64,000 nucleotides of DNA from JBELHO01 sp042091375 (GTDB lineage: Bacteria; Pseudomonadota; Gammaproteobacteria; Enterobacterales; Alteromonadaceae), in the NCBI GenBank assembly GCA_042091375.1, contig JBELHO010000010.1, forward strand, positions 22,134 through 86,133. The letters run 5' to 3'. Position numbers and translations under genes: made by a program. Position 1 is the first letter of the stretch. The number at the start of each line of letters is the position of its first letter. Below the pieces are notes generated by a model. It searched no databases and was not told where the DNA came from. It was given only the letters and a program-made list of their open reading frames with translations. Below are positions 36,171 through 45,412 of the stretch, one piece after another.

Positions 36171-36385
36171 ATCTTTGCCAGCAGGGCTTAATTCAGTTTA
36201 GCTATGCTTTAACTATACCTTAGCTTTACACTAAAAACCTTCAATCTTGTGTTGACTTACATTGCGCTTATGGTCAATTAAAATCAAGCCTGTATGACTT
36301 ACATTGCGATCGACTGACTCGTTATTAACCGATAAAAATACTATACCGATAGTGGCTATTGTTGTATCATATTCTATACATTTTA
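36171..36385. other. Intergenic region between gap and aroF control region
   Basis: AT-rich, no reading frame of note. Together with 36386-36536 it forms the upstream region of aroF. Confidence 0.4.
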
Positions 36386-36403
36386 AGTAAACAAAAGTTT
36401 ACG
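36386..36403 (+). promoter_or_regulatory. TyrR box upstream of aroF-tyrA
   Basis: AGTAAA-N6-TTTACG against the TyrR consensus TGTAAA-N6-TTTACA: only the outermost base on each side differs, and the core GTAAA/TTTAC symmetry is perfect. It lies 134 bases before the aroF ATG, in keeping with aroF-tyrA control by TyrR in E. coli. Confidence 0.65.
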
Positions 36404-36483
36404 ATCAGTAATTAACGGTTCAGTGCACAACACCTAAATAACCAACCTATGTTAATTTTTGATTTGCTTTTGATCAGTAATTA
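36403..36483 (+). repeat. Direct repeats GATCAGTAATTA upstream of aroF
   Basis: The 12-mer GATCAGTAATTA occurs at 36403-36414, touching the TyrR box, and again at 36472-36483. The second copy is part of a partial palindrome (ATCAGT...ACTGAT). They could be protein-binding sites for aroF control. Confidence 0.4.
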
Positions 36484-36536
36484 CATGAGTAACTGATTAT
36501 TTTTAATATAGTTACCCGCTAAAACCTGGAATAATT

Positions 36537-37649
36537 ATGGCTATACAAAAGGTGCAATGCATTAATGAAACAGCTGTTCACAGCCGTTTAAATGACATTC
36601 ACATCAATGCAGAAGAAATTTTAATTACCCCGCAACAATTGCGCAGTGAATTGCCTATGTCAGAGACTAGCCGAGAATTTGTTAAATCGGCTCGAGAAGT
36701 TATTGCCAATATTATTCACAAGAAAGATCACCGCTTACTGGTTATATCTGGACCTTGTTCTGTACATGACGTTGATGCGGCTAAAGAGTATGCTAGAAAA
36801 TTAAAGGTTTTACACGATAGGTATCAAGACTCTCTCTATATTGTTATGCGAGTCTACTTTGAAAAACCAAGAACCACAGTCGGTTGGAAAGGCCTGATCA
36901 ATGATCCCAACATGGACGGTTCATTTGATGTTGAGAATGGGTTGAGAAAAGCTCGTGAATTACTGATTTACTTAACCGAATTAGGTTTGCCACTGGCTAC
37001 TGAAGCATTAGATCCTATTAGTCCACAATATTTAGCTGAGTTATTCAGTTGGTCAGCTATTGGTGCTCGCACTACTGAGTCACAAACTCATAGAGAAATG
37101 GCCAGTGGTTTGTCTATGCCCATAGGTTTTAAAAATGGTACTAATGGCAGTTTAGAAGTAGCAATAAATGCATTGCAATCAGCTGCCTCAAGTCATAGAT
37201 TTATGGGGATCAACCGCCAAGGTCAAGTGGCACTGATCAAAACCTCAGGCAACCCTGATGGACATGTTATTTTGCGGGGCGGCAAACAACCCAATTACGA
37301 TTCGGTGAATGTGGCTCTGTGCGAACAGGCGTTAGCAGCACATCAATGTGAATTGGGTATAGTCATTGATTGTTCGCATGGTAATTCAAGTAAAGATTTT
37401 ACCCGTCAACCACTAGTTGCTGATAATGTATTTAATCAAATTGTTGATGGCAATACTTCTATTATTGGGGTGATGCTAGAAAGTCATTTGCAGCAAGGTA
37501 ATCAGAGTGCTGATTTAGCGCACAGTGATTTAGCCTATGGTGTATCCGTAACAGATGCCTGCATTAGCTTTGCAACAACAGAGCAACTATTGGCAAAGGC
37601 AGCAGATAAACTCAATGACGTCCTTGTTGAACGAATAAATAACAAATAA
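36537..37649 (+). CDS. aroF: 3-deoxy-7-phosphoheptulonate synthase (AroF type)
   Basis: Class I DAHP synthase, first step of the shikimate pathway, from phosphoenolpyruvate and erythrose 4-phosphate. 370 residues. Motifs: LLVISGPCSVHD (metal Cys), YFEKPRTTVGWKGLINDP, GARTTESQTHREMASGLSMPIGFKNGT and VIDCSHGNSSKDF. Called aroF rather than aroG or aroH because tyrA follows 10 bases later and a TyrR box lies upstream, implying tyrosine control. Confidence 0.96.
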   Translation: MAIQKVQCINETAVHSRLNDIHINAEEILITPQQLRSELPMSETSREFVKSAREVIANIIHKKDHRLLVISGPCSVHDVDAAKEYARKLKVLHDRYQDSLYIVMRVYFEKPRTTVGWKGLINDPNMDGSFDVENGLRKARELLIYLTELGLPLATEALDPISPQYLAELFSWSAIGARTTESQTHREMASGLSMPIGFKNGTNGSLEVAINALQSAASSHRFMGINRQGQVALIKTSGNPDGHVILRGGKQPNYDSVNVALCEQALAAHQCELGIVIDCSHGNSSKDFTRQPLVADNVFNQIVDGNTSIIGVMLESHLQQGNQSADLAHSDLAYGVSVTDACISFATTEQLLAKAADKLNDVLVERINNK

Positions 37650-37659
37650 ACTAAAACTT

Positions 37660-38796
37660 ATGGATAGTGAAATTTTTCAACAGCAATTAAATACATTGCG
37701 CAAAGAAATCGATGATGTGGATCAGCAATTAGTTGAGTTGTTAGTTCGCAGGCGTGAGATCACAAGTAAAGTAGGGCAATTAAAAAGCCAAGTAGGGATG
37801 CCAATATACGCGCCTGAGCGGGAAGAAAAGCTCATTGAGCAAAGGCGAGAGCAAGCTGAAAACGCTGGGCTTTCACCAGAATTGATCGAAGATGTATTGC
37901 GGCGTTTAATGCGAGACTCTTATGTCAGCCAAGATGCTAGCGGGTATTTATGTGTCAATCCCCAGTGTCGTAAAGTAGTGATCATTGGTGGTAAAGGCAA
38001 GTTAGGTGGAGTATTTGTCGATCTATTTCAACGCTCTGGCTATCAGGTAGCCACTTTAGAGCAAGAGGATTGGCCCAATAGTCAAACGATTTTAGCAAAG
38101 GCTAGCGTGGTTATCGTTGCTGTTCCTATTCACTTAACAGTCGCTGTGATCCAACAGTTAAACGACTTGCCTAAAGATTGTATCTTGGCCGATGTCACCA
38201 GTATTAAAACTTCGCCTTTACATGCAATGAAAAAAATACACTCGGGACCCGTGGTGGGTTTACATCCAATGTTTGGGCCTGATATCAGTTGTTTAGTTAA
38301 GCAAACCTTGATTGTTTGTCATGGTAGATCAGCTAAGGAATACCATTGGTTACTAGAGCAATTACAAGTGTGGGGTGTAGCCATTTACAATGTAGAAGCA
38401 GAACAACACGACAAAGCTATGTCTGTTGTGCAAGTGTTGCGACATTTTTCTACTATCGCTTACGGCTATCATTTAATGGCAGAAAAGGTCGATATTGGGC
38501 AATTAGTTGATATGAGTTCACCTATTTATCGACTCGAATTAATCATGGTAGGTCGGTTATTTGCACAAAACCCTATTTTGTATACGGATATTATTTTTGC
38601 AAATCCAGATGATATTGGCATGATGAAGCGTTTTGCCAATAAATTTGTCAATTTACTCGATATTGTAGAAAGTGGAGATAAGCAAGCTTTTGCCAAGGCA
38701 TTTGCTGATGTAGCCGATTGGTTTGGCGATTATGCTGATAACTTTTTACAAGAGAGTAAAGCGATGTTATCAAAAGCCAATGAATTGAAAAAATAA
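37660..38796 (+). CDS. tyrA: Chorismate mutase / prephenate dehydrogenase
   Basis: Bifunctional tyrosine-branch enzyme, 378 residues. Residues 1 to about 90 are an AroQ chorismate mutase (LRKEIDDVDQQLVELLVRRREI); the rest is an NAD-dependent prephenate dehydrogenase with Rossmann motif IIGGKGKLGGVF at about 109-120 and GLHPMFGPD. Directly after aroF, directly before a thioredoxin-fold gene 11 bases on, so a three-gene operon. Confidence 0.97.
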   Translation: MDSEIFQQQLNTLRKEIDDVDQQLVELLVRRREITSKVGQLKSQVGMPIYAPEREEKLIEQRREQAENAGLSPELIEDVLRRLMRDSYVSQDASGYLCVNPQCRKVVIIGGKGKLGGVFVDLFQRSGYQVATLEQEDWPNSQTILAKASVVIVAVPIHLTVAVIQQLNDLPKDCILADVTSIKTSPLHAMKKIHSGPVVGLHPMFGPDISCLVKQTLIVCHGRSAKEYHWLLEQLQVWGVAIYNVEAEQHDKAMSVVQVLRHFSTIAYGYHLMAEKVDIGQLVDMSSPIYRLELIMVGRLFAQNPILYTDIIFANPDDIGMMKRFANKFVNLLDIVESGDKQAFAKAFADVADWFGDYADNFLQESKAMLSKANELKK

Positions 38797-38807
38797 ATAG
38801 GTATGTA

Positions 38808-39305
38808 ATGCAAAAAAAACTTCTACAAGTGTTGTTAGTGGCCATAACCTTGTACATCAACAACTGTTATGGCGCAGGAAATAGTTCAACTGGTGAGCCT
38901 AAAACAGGTGCCATTAATGTTCAGGAGTTATTATCTCACTATGAGCTATTTGATAGAAAGTACCAAGCTTTTACGCTAAGCGAAACAGAGCAGCAGGTGA
39001 TGAGTCAATGGCCAGATGATCTTAGTATTGAAATATATTTTGGTACTTGGTGTCACGATAGCCAAAGAGAAGTACCTAGGTTATTAAAAGCCTTAGCTAA
39101 GCATGACAATATACCATTACAATTAACCTTGTTGGATCATCAAAAATCGGATCCACAAGGGCAGGCTAAAATAAAGAAAGTGAAGTACACGCCAACGTTT
39201 ATTATTTATCAAGATCAACGAGAAATTGGCAGAATAATTGAGAGACCTAAGGTGTCATTAATCGCAGATATTACTCAATTTATTAACGAGCCTACAAAAC
39301 AATAG
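38808..39305 (+). CDS. Exported thioredoxin-fold protein with single active-site Cys
   Basis: 165 residues, N-terminal Sec-type signal (residues 1 to about 23) and a thioredoxin fold with YFGTWCHDSQREVPRLL and the cis-proline segment VKYTPTFIIYQD. The usual CxxC is C82-H-D-S85, so the resolving cysteine is replaced by serine; it cannot form the standard disulfide. Similar proteins occur in other marine gammaproteobacteria, without assigned function to my knowledge. Third gene of the aroF-tyrA transcription unit. Confidence 0.82.
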   Translation: MQKKLLQVLLVAITLYINNCYGAGNSSTGEPKTGAINVQELLSHYELFDRKYQAFTLSETEQQVMSQWPDDLSIEIYFGTWCHDSQREVPRLLKALAKHDNIPLQLTLLDHQKSDPQGQAKIKKVKYTPTFIIYQDQREIGRIIERPKVSLIADITQFINEPTKQ

Positions 39306-39707
39306 CGTGTTAAACACAAGGTTGATAATTTTTTGACCTCTTTAATTGGATCTTGAAAATTTATTTTCATCTACTAGTATTTGAAAATATAACCAGATAA
39401 TTAGCATGATTTAGGTTTTATCAGGCTGTTGCTTTTGCATTCAATGCAAAATCACTTGAACACTTATTAACCGACATATTTAAATAGTTAGCGCAATTAA
39501 TATTGAGCATATATTTAACTATTTTATAAAAATAACAATAAATAACTGACTAAAATTTTTTCAGCATAGTTTGATAGTTTTAGTCACTTTAAGGCGAGCA
39601 AGGTAAATATTTAAGTTATTACACATTAATTAAACCCAAAAAAACGTAAATAGATCGCAGGCTGTAAGTGCATTTTACGATAAACAGTAGACTTAAGGAT
39701 GAGTTGT
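39306..39707. other. Intergenic region before histidine phosphatase gene
   Basis: About 400 bases, strongly AT-rich, no gene recognised. Marks the left border of the accessory stretch between tyrA and pheA. Confidence 0.45.
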
Positions 39708-40262
39708 ATGGAAATAGTGTTAATTAGGCATGGTAGACCAGTCAGTGCAATTAACCAGAGGTTATCAGCATCGGGTTTTTCTAAATGGATCCAAGATTAT
39801 AATTTATCAAAGGTCTGTCATAAATGCCCTCCACCAAACACGTTAAAAAGCCGTGTTAATCAACATTACGTTGTCTCCAGTGCATTACCCAGAGCTATTC
39901 ACTCAGCCAAGTTGTGCGTTGGTAAAACGCCTGATCTAGTACTCGATAAATTAAAAGAGGTCGATGTACCTCAGCTAAATATACCACTAAAGATAGATGC
40001 CTATTCATGGATCATACTCAATGGTTTATGTTGGTGGGTTGGTATTCATGGTCATGTTGAATCATATCGTCAAGGCAAACTTAGGGCTAAGGATGCGGCA
40101 GAAATTTTGTCTTCCTTGGCATTAACAAAAACCAACGTGGCTGTGTTTGGACATATTATTACTAATTATTTGATCGCCATTGAGCTGATCCTCAATGGCT
40201 GGCGTGCCAAGTTATCAGGTAAAAGTTTTTGGAGTACATTAGCATTTACTCATTACGACTGA
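39708..40262 (+). CDS. Histidine phosphatase superfamily protein
   Basis: 184-residue phosphoglycerate-mutase-like protein. The catalytic LIRHGRP is at residues 5-11, SSALPRAIHSA corresponds to the second arginine region, and the second histidine is in VAVFGHIITN. Closest in shape to small SixA/CobC-like phosphatases; substrate unknown. Of two in-frame ATGs the second (39708) has AAGGA at a workable distance; the first (39699) is too close. Alone, flanked by AT-rich DNA and by an oppositely oriented gene. Confidence 0.75.
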   Translation: MEIVLIRHGRPVSAINQRLSASGFSKWIQDYNLSKVCHKCPPPNTLKSRVNQHYVVSSALPRAIHSAKLCVGKTPDLVLDKLKEVDVPQLNIPLKIDAYSWIILNGLCWWVGIHGHVESYRQGKLRAKDAAEILSSLALTKTNVAVFGHIITNYLIAIELILNGWRAKLSGKSFWSTLAFTHYD

Positions 40263-40315
40263 TCTTTTGCTACGGTGACAATTAAAGATAAAGTCACCGT
40301 TGCGCAGCGCTTAAA

Positions 40316-40924
40316 CTAAAATTGAACTGCCAAACCCAGCGAAATAGTAGTGTCAATCCACAAGCTGTCATCAAATTGCAGCGCACAGCTAGCTTCAGCG
40401 CAAAAAATATTGTCCTGCTCATCAACTAAGCTAGCGTAAGCTCGTAATTCGGTAATAAATGCCCAGTTAGTAGACAACTGATAACGGGTACCTAAGGCGA
40501 TACTCGACGACGGATAAAGCACGCTATCGGCTTCACCGTTAAAGTGTGCACCCCCTAAACCGAATGATACTGTGGTCATATAGCCTTGTTGTTTAAACTG
40601 GGCAATCCCATTGAAGTGCGCATAAACAATATCTAGGCGCTGATTTTGCCCTGATACAGGGTTAACATAATCGTGACTAGTGGCATTTATTAAAATCTGC
40701 CCTTGTCCATTAGCAGATTTTTGCCAAGCAATCCCCAAAGCCACATTGACATTGTCATCAACCGATAAGGTCTCTGTATTGGAAAACTGTAAATCACTCG
40801 CAGCCATGTAACCGATCAGGGGACTAAATTCATATTGCTCAGCGTTAGTATTTGCCGATAAACTCCATAGAGGACTGGACAAAACTAATGCAATAAACGG
40901 TTTTGTTAGTTTACTAAAAAGCAT
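40316..40924 (-). CDS. Predicted outer-membrane beta-barrel protein
   Basis: 202 residues, signal peptide (residues 1 to about 25, ending SLSANT), then alternating hydrophobic/polar strands typical of a small eight-stranded barrel, ending in aromatic QF (LGLAVQF), the outer-membrane sorting signal. Resembles YfaZ/OmpW-like uncharacterised proteins. C174 and C180 (FCAEASCAL) could form a loop disulfide. Follows the AsmA-like gene by 41 bases on the minus strand, so possibly co-transcribed. Confidence 0.7.
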   Translation of the reverse strand: MLFSKLTKPFIALVLSSPLWSLSANTNAEQYEFSPLIGYMAASDLQFSNTETLSVDDNVNVALGIAWQKSANGQGQILINATSHDYVNPVSGQNQRLDIVYAHFNGIAQFKQQGYMTTVSFGLGGAHFNGEADSVLYPSSSIALGTRYQLSTNWAFITELRAYASLVDEQDNIFCAEASCALQFDDSLWIDTTISLGLAVQF

Positions 40925-40965
40925 AAAAATTCCACATTAATGGTGAGTGCTGCACTTATCACTGA

Positions 40966-41712
40966 TCACTTAAATAAATCGGTCAGTTTTTTTTGTACTT
41001 TATCTTTAATGGTTTGCTTAGCTTCATCTACTAACTTATCTTTTTGTACTTTTTTTGCTTCTGACCACAATTCAGATAAAGCTTGTTTAGCGATGGCACT
41101 GCCTAGCTGACTGGCGGGTAAGCCTTCTTTACCACCCACGCCACGCAAGTGAATACTGGGGATCACCACACTGTGTGCTTTATTGCCTAATGCCGATAAA
41201 TCAACCATTAATTCTGTGCCTTCTAGCACTATTTTACTTACCGATAATTTAGTCTCTTCACCACCGTTAGCTGTTTCAGTGGTTGCTGTAGCTTGGGTAT
41301 TAGTGCTTTTATCAATAGCGGCGATCAAATCTTGAATATTTGAATTGCCATCACTGGTTATTTCCGCAAAAAACTTAGGATCTCTGATGATAATAGCATC
41401 GATGATAATTGGACTCTTGGTCAGACTTTTTAAGTTAATATCTAAGGTCACCTCACCTAAAGAAAGGGCTTGAGGTTGTTTGTATTGCTCGGGGTTGGCT
41501 AAGTTTAACCCGAGAATAGAACCCGCACCTTGGGTTAACTTTATATCGACAGTTGCCACTGAAACCGTTTGCCCGGTTACATCGCTGCCTATCGTCTCAA
41601 TTTGTTGTTTAACAAATTCGTTTAATGATCCTCCGGCTAAAAACCATAAAGCCCCGCCACACAACAACAACACTACAATCACAATTGACGCTAAAATTTT
41701 CACAGTATCCAT
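40966..41712 (-). CDS. AsmA-like membrane-anchored protein
   Basis: 248 residues: one N-terminal helix (about 5-28) and a periplasmic part with the AsmA-type start SDVTGQTVSVATVDIKL, then beta-rich repeats (LSLGEVTLDINLKSL, IIIDAIIIRDP) and a Lys-rich amphipathic C-terminus. Much shorter than AsmA/TamB lipid-transfer proteins. Probably an envelope protein linked to lipid or outer-membrane traffic, inferred from family only. ATG at 41712 preferred over a TTG two codons upstream. Confidence 0.72.
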   Translation of the reverse strand: MDTVKILASIVIVVLLLCGGALWFLAGGSLNEFVKQQIETIGSDVTGQTVSVATVDIKLTQGAGSILGLNLANPEQYKQPQALSLGEVTLDINLKSLTKSPIIIDAIIIRDPKFFAEITSDGNSNIQDLIAAIDKSTNTQATATTETANGGEETKLSVSKIVLEGTELMVDLSALGNKAHSVVIPSIHLRGVGGKEGLPASQLGSAIAKQALSELWSEAKKVQKDKLVDEAKQTIKDKVQKKLTDLFK

Positions 41713-41874
41713 CCTCAATAAAAAAATATGCTAAGTTAACTTAGATTAAATAAAACATATCACTTGCTTCATTATATGTGAAGAATCAACAAGTAATTAG
41801 TTTTTTTATTTAGTTTAGTAGAGCTTGGTGAATTTAGTAAATACAGTTTTACTTGTGTTAGCTAAAATGTTTAC

Positions 41875-41908
41875 CTAAAGCGCATAACTAAAGCGTTTAA
41901 CTAAAGCG
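41875..41908. repeat. Three-copy 13-bp direct repeat
   Basis: CTAAAGCG at 41875, 41888 and 41901, each preceded by an AT-rich pentamer such as TTTAA. One of several short-period tandem repeats in intergenic DNA of this window. Confidence 0.6.
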
Positions 41909-41990
41909 TCGCTTTTTATTGTTGAGCGCTAATATAAGTTTTACACAGAGTTATTGTTGATAACAAAGGTATGTTAACCAGAAAGGACAT

Positions 41991-42024
41991 AAAAAAAATG
42001 CGCTACTTAAATAAGTAGCGCATT
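41991..42024 (-). terminator. Rho-independent terminator of the RTX gene
   Basis: On the minus strand a 12-13-bp stem (AATGCGCTACTTA and complement) with a very small loop is followed by a run of T (A-run on the plus strand at 41991-41998). It lies about 37 bases past the RTX protein stop. Confidence 0.88.
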
Positions 42025-42060
42025 GTTAGTGCTAAATGCTAAACGTTAATGCTAGGCGAA

Positions 42061-45000
42061 TTAACGTCTGCGAATGCTCACCGTATCGTTGCCGTTACTA
42101 CTGACTTGCTGTATTAAGCTCACATTTCCTATTTCCAGTACTTGAACCGTTTCTTCATTAACATGCTCGATTTCATCGTCAAGAGACTGCTCTTCCTGTA
42201 AAAAGTATGTATGGCTGCCAATTTGTGTATTTGTATGGTCTATATTGCCATTGAACAGAGAAAACGCTTGTGAACCACTACCTGTATTAATCGAACCATC
42301 AGTACCATCGCCAGGTAATATCGCCAAATAAGACACACGCTCAATAAGGTGATCACCAGCCATTAAGGACTCTTGCTCGTACAATGCCGCTTTAAACCCT
42401 GAGGTGTTGATGTCTTTTGCACGAATAGTGACAGTATCTGTGCCATTATAGGTTTGAATAGTCAAAAACACATAAGGGTTGGCATCGAAGTCTTGTTCAA
42501 AACTGACGTTATGCCAGTCAGCTACGCCATCAATTTCAAAATCACCCACTTCAACCACAGTGCCGTCAGCCATATCATAGCGACCAGTTTCTATTACTAA
42601 GTAATCATAACTTTCGCCATTTACGTGCGTTTGATTAAGGTAATTCCATTCATTAAATTTAATATTAAAGCTTTGGTTTGATACGTTATCAAGGCGTATT
42701 GCCCCACCTTCGCTGCCATTAGTACTAGGTGCCGATACAAAGACATTGGCTTGTTCAAATTCACTATTACTGATGTCGTGTGTGATCCAATCGTGTTTCA
42801 AATTGACTTGAGCCGACTTTAATATCAGATCAAAAGATGGCAGCGCTTTATATTTGGCAGAGCTTCGCGTGTTACTAGTGATTTGCGACGATTGAAAATC
42901 ATTATTAAGCTCTAATTGTGCTATGTTAAACACTTGATTATCGACTAACAAGTTCACCATGCGGTTGTCTTGATCATACTCAATGTAATTGGTGATATCG
43001 TCGTTAACCGTTAATCCCATCGCCACTAAATCAATTTGAATGCGATCACCTTCACTAAATTTATAATCAGTGATAGTAACTGTGCTATTGCGGTCAGATA
43101 ACTCAAAAGTATCGGCACCTGTGCCGCCGCTTAAGGTATCAAAACCACCACCAGCAACTAATACATCATTGCCTGCCAATGCGTCAATTATATCATCACC
43201 ATGACCACCAACCAGCACGTTAATATTGTTACCGCCTGTGATATGATCGTTGTAATTGGATCCTATAGCATTTTCTATGCTTTCTAAGTAGTTGATTTTG
43301 CCTAATAAAACACTATTTCCGTAAGCGGAAGAAGATACTGGTAAAGTAACGGTAACGCCTGATGGTGCATTGATATAACTTACCGTATCAAGGCCACCAT
43401 TGCCTCCTACCCAACCCTGGCCAGTGCCCGGAAATAATATATCGTCACCAGCACCACCAAGCATTGAGTCTTCGCCATGGCCGCCATCGAGAATATCATT
43501 ACCCGCATTACCGCGTAATTCATCATCACCGTTAGCCCCTCTGATGATGTCGTCAAAAGCACTGCCTTGAACCGTATTATCAAAATGACTACCTTCATAG
43601 GTAAAAGCTTGTGGTAATGTGCGAAAATCCATTTTAAGGTCAGTGTCTTGGTCTCTTTGATCTTCAAAAATTATCTTTTCGATATCGTTCACTGAAACCA
43701 ATGGCAAAATAGAGTCACAACCAGACATAAGAGCAAAATCAAATTCACCATAAGTATATAAGTTAGGTATATTATTATTCGGTAATACTATGTCTAATCC
43801 TTGTATATTTTTGATCACAATATGAGCTGAGTCTTGCTCTGAACCACCGTCCATATGTCCACCAGCAGAAGCTTCACAACTGAATTCATCAATGAACACG
43901 TCATAACCTGAGCCACCGTACATCAAATCATTTCTTAATACACCGCCAGTTAGCGTATCGTTGCCTGCTTCACCGTACATTTTAGCAACATAACTTGAAT
44001 CACCATTAAGACTAACGATTTGATCATTGCCTTCTCCACCCCAACTTTCTCGATTAAACCATAGGATATCATTACCCGTTCCACCATAAGCGAGATGACT
44101 TTCCATAATGTTATCATTACCTGGCCCACCATAGGCTTCTTTGGCTTTCAATATAGTATCGTTACCGGCACCGTCACCACTATCACTTTTATCTGCATAT
44201 ACAACACTGACATTAGTGGCAAAATCATCACCTTCACCGAGTTGAGCAAAACTGCCACCGAAGACACGATCTTGTGTAAAGCCAGTATCAACTCGATCAA
44301 AACCGACATAAGTTATCTGATCCTCAGCTTTAACATTGGAATAATGATAAATCTCAAAAGTACTATTACTGCCCCGTTCGTTATATCCATATGAAATTGG
44401 ATTGGCGATATAAAGATATGAAGATTCTTCAGTCTCTCTAACCTGAAGTGGAGGTTGGCTTCTCTGTGGACTTTCGCAATTACTGTTGAATTGACCCATA
44501 CCACTAATAAAAGCACAGCTGACTTCAACGCCAATATCAATAGACTCTACATAATTTATTACTTGCAAAGTGAATTCTGCTTGCATTAGCCAACTTTGAT
44601 AGGTTGCCCAACCAAAATTCAGCACACCATCAGCGATGACCTCTCCAACGTCGGCAAAGTCTTGAGCGATTTGTTGCTGATTATAAACTAGTACTTCAAG
44701 ATTTGAGGCGCTGGCATCTGGTTTCTCCATATTGCCTACATCAATTTGTACATTAAACTTATCTGATGTTGGAAAGTATTGCGCTGCATCACTGCCTGAG
44801 CGAGTCAATGCTTCACCAATGACATAAAAGAATGCTTGTAAACCGTAATATACTACATAGGTTGCCGGTGTACTCATTCCAAGATAGCCCATGGCTGTGC
44901 TTGCTGCGTAAGAGCCGGCAGTGTAATAGCTGGTATAATCAGCACTGCCCGTGTCGTAAATCAAGCTAAAATCAACATTGTTTATAGCTGTATCACGATT

Positions 45001-45186
45001 AAGCTGCTTCATACTCGATACATAAGCTGCTTGTTCCTCCTCCGACAATTGCAAATAAAAAGGTAACTCCTCATCAGCATGAGTAAATGCGCTGGCAGAG
45101 ATCAAAAAACCAGCCATCACAGGCAAAGTGGTTTTTCTTATTAAAGTTGAAATTTTAGTTAATGGGGTTGTTAATGTACTTTTCAT
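42061..45186 (-). CDS. RTX calcium-binding repeat protein, secreted
   Basis: 1041 residues. A Sec-like signal peptide (hydrophobic 22-36, ending AFTHA) leads the protein, then about 300 residues without clear family, then three blocks of RTX nonapeptides (GGxGxDxx) at about 335-430, 540-585 and 640-695, which fold into Ca2+-bound beta-rolls. From about 795 to 955 is a beta-rich domain (VFVSAPSTNGSEGGAI; NVSFEQDFDANPYVFLTIQT; IRAKDINTSGFKAAL) that looks like an H-type-lectin-like fold. No hydrolase motif recognised. An N-terminal signal is atypical for type I-secreted RTX proteins, and no type I secretion genes are nearby. Single gene with its own terminator; adhesion or surface role is a guess. 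Confidence 0.82.
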   Translation of the reverse strand: MKSTLTTPLTKISTLIRKTTLPVMAGFLISASAFTHADEELPFYLQLSEEEQAAYVSSMKQLNRDTAINNVDFSLIYDTGSADYTSYYTAGSYAASTAMGYLGMSTPATYVVYYGLQAFFYVIGEALTRSGSDAAQYFPTSDKFNVQIDVGNMEKPDASASNLEVLVYNQQQIAQDFADVGEVIADGVLNFGWATYQSWLMQAEFTLQVINYVESIDIGVEVSCAFISGMGQFNSNCESPQRSQPPLQVRETEESSYLYIANPISYGYNERGSNSTFEIYHYSNVKAEDQITYVGFDRVDTGFTQDRVFGGSFAQLGEGDDFATNVSVVYADKSDSGDGAGNDTILKAKEAYGGPGNDNIMESHLAYGGTGNDILWFNRESWGGEGNDQIVSLNGDSSYVAKMYGEAGNDTLTGGVLRNDLMYGGSGYDVFIDEFSCEASAGGHMDGGSEQDSAHIVIKNIQGLDIVLPNNNIPNLYTYGEFDFALMSGCDSILPLVSVNDIEKIIFEDQRDQDTDLKMDFRTLPQAFTYEGSHFDNTVQGSAFDDIIRGANGDDELRGNAGNDILDGGHGEDSMLGGAGDDILFPGTGQGWVGGNGGLDTVSYINAPSGVTVTLPVSSSAYGNSVLLGKINYLESIENAIGSNYNDHITGGNNINVLVGGHGDDIIDALAGNDVLVAGGGFDTLSGGTGADTFELSDRNSTVTITDYKFSEGDRIQIDLVAMGLTVNDDITNYIEYDQDNRMVNLLVDNQVFNIAQLELNNDFQSSQITSNTRSSAKYKALPSFDLILKSAQVNLKHDWITHDISNSEFEQANVFVSAPSTNGSEGGAIRLDNVSNQSFNIKFNEWNYLNQTHVNGESYDYLVIETGRYDMADGTVVEVGDFEIDGVADWHNVSFEQDFDANPYVFLTIQTYNGTDTVTIRAKDINTSGFKAALYEQESLMAGDHLIERVSYLAILPGDGTDGSINTGSGSQAFSLFNGNIDHTNTQIGSHTYFLQEEQSLDDEIEHVNEETVQVLEIGNVSLIQQVSSNGNDTVSIRRR

Positions 45187-45412
45187 ATTATGACAAACAC
45201 CTTTTAAATTAAGTTGATAATATAATTTGGACCTATTTATGTTGCTCAGTGTATGTGACAGTTAATCGCCTCAAACAAGGAGCACAGCGAGCATAAATAA
45301 TCAGTTATATACTTCCTTTAACCTAACGAGGCAAAAATCTGACCAAGTTGTTGTTTTATTTTAAGTTACTGATTTTTAATGGTTTTAATTTTTAATTTAG
45401 AGAGGGTGTTAG

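Larger units (their letters stand above)
41713..42060. other. Intergenic region AsmA-like gene / RTX gene
   Basis: 348 bases, AT-rich. Holds three copies of CTAAAGCG at 13-bp spacing (41875-41908) and the RTX gene terminator. The AsmA-like promoter should be in the left part; none is obvious. Confidence 0.45.

Noticed and set aside
35976..36201. Open frames on both strands running across the 100-N gap
   Set aside because: They contain about 34 unknown residues from N and rest on repeat-derived Leu/Lys or Asn/Ser strings; no evidence of coding.
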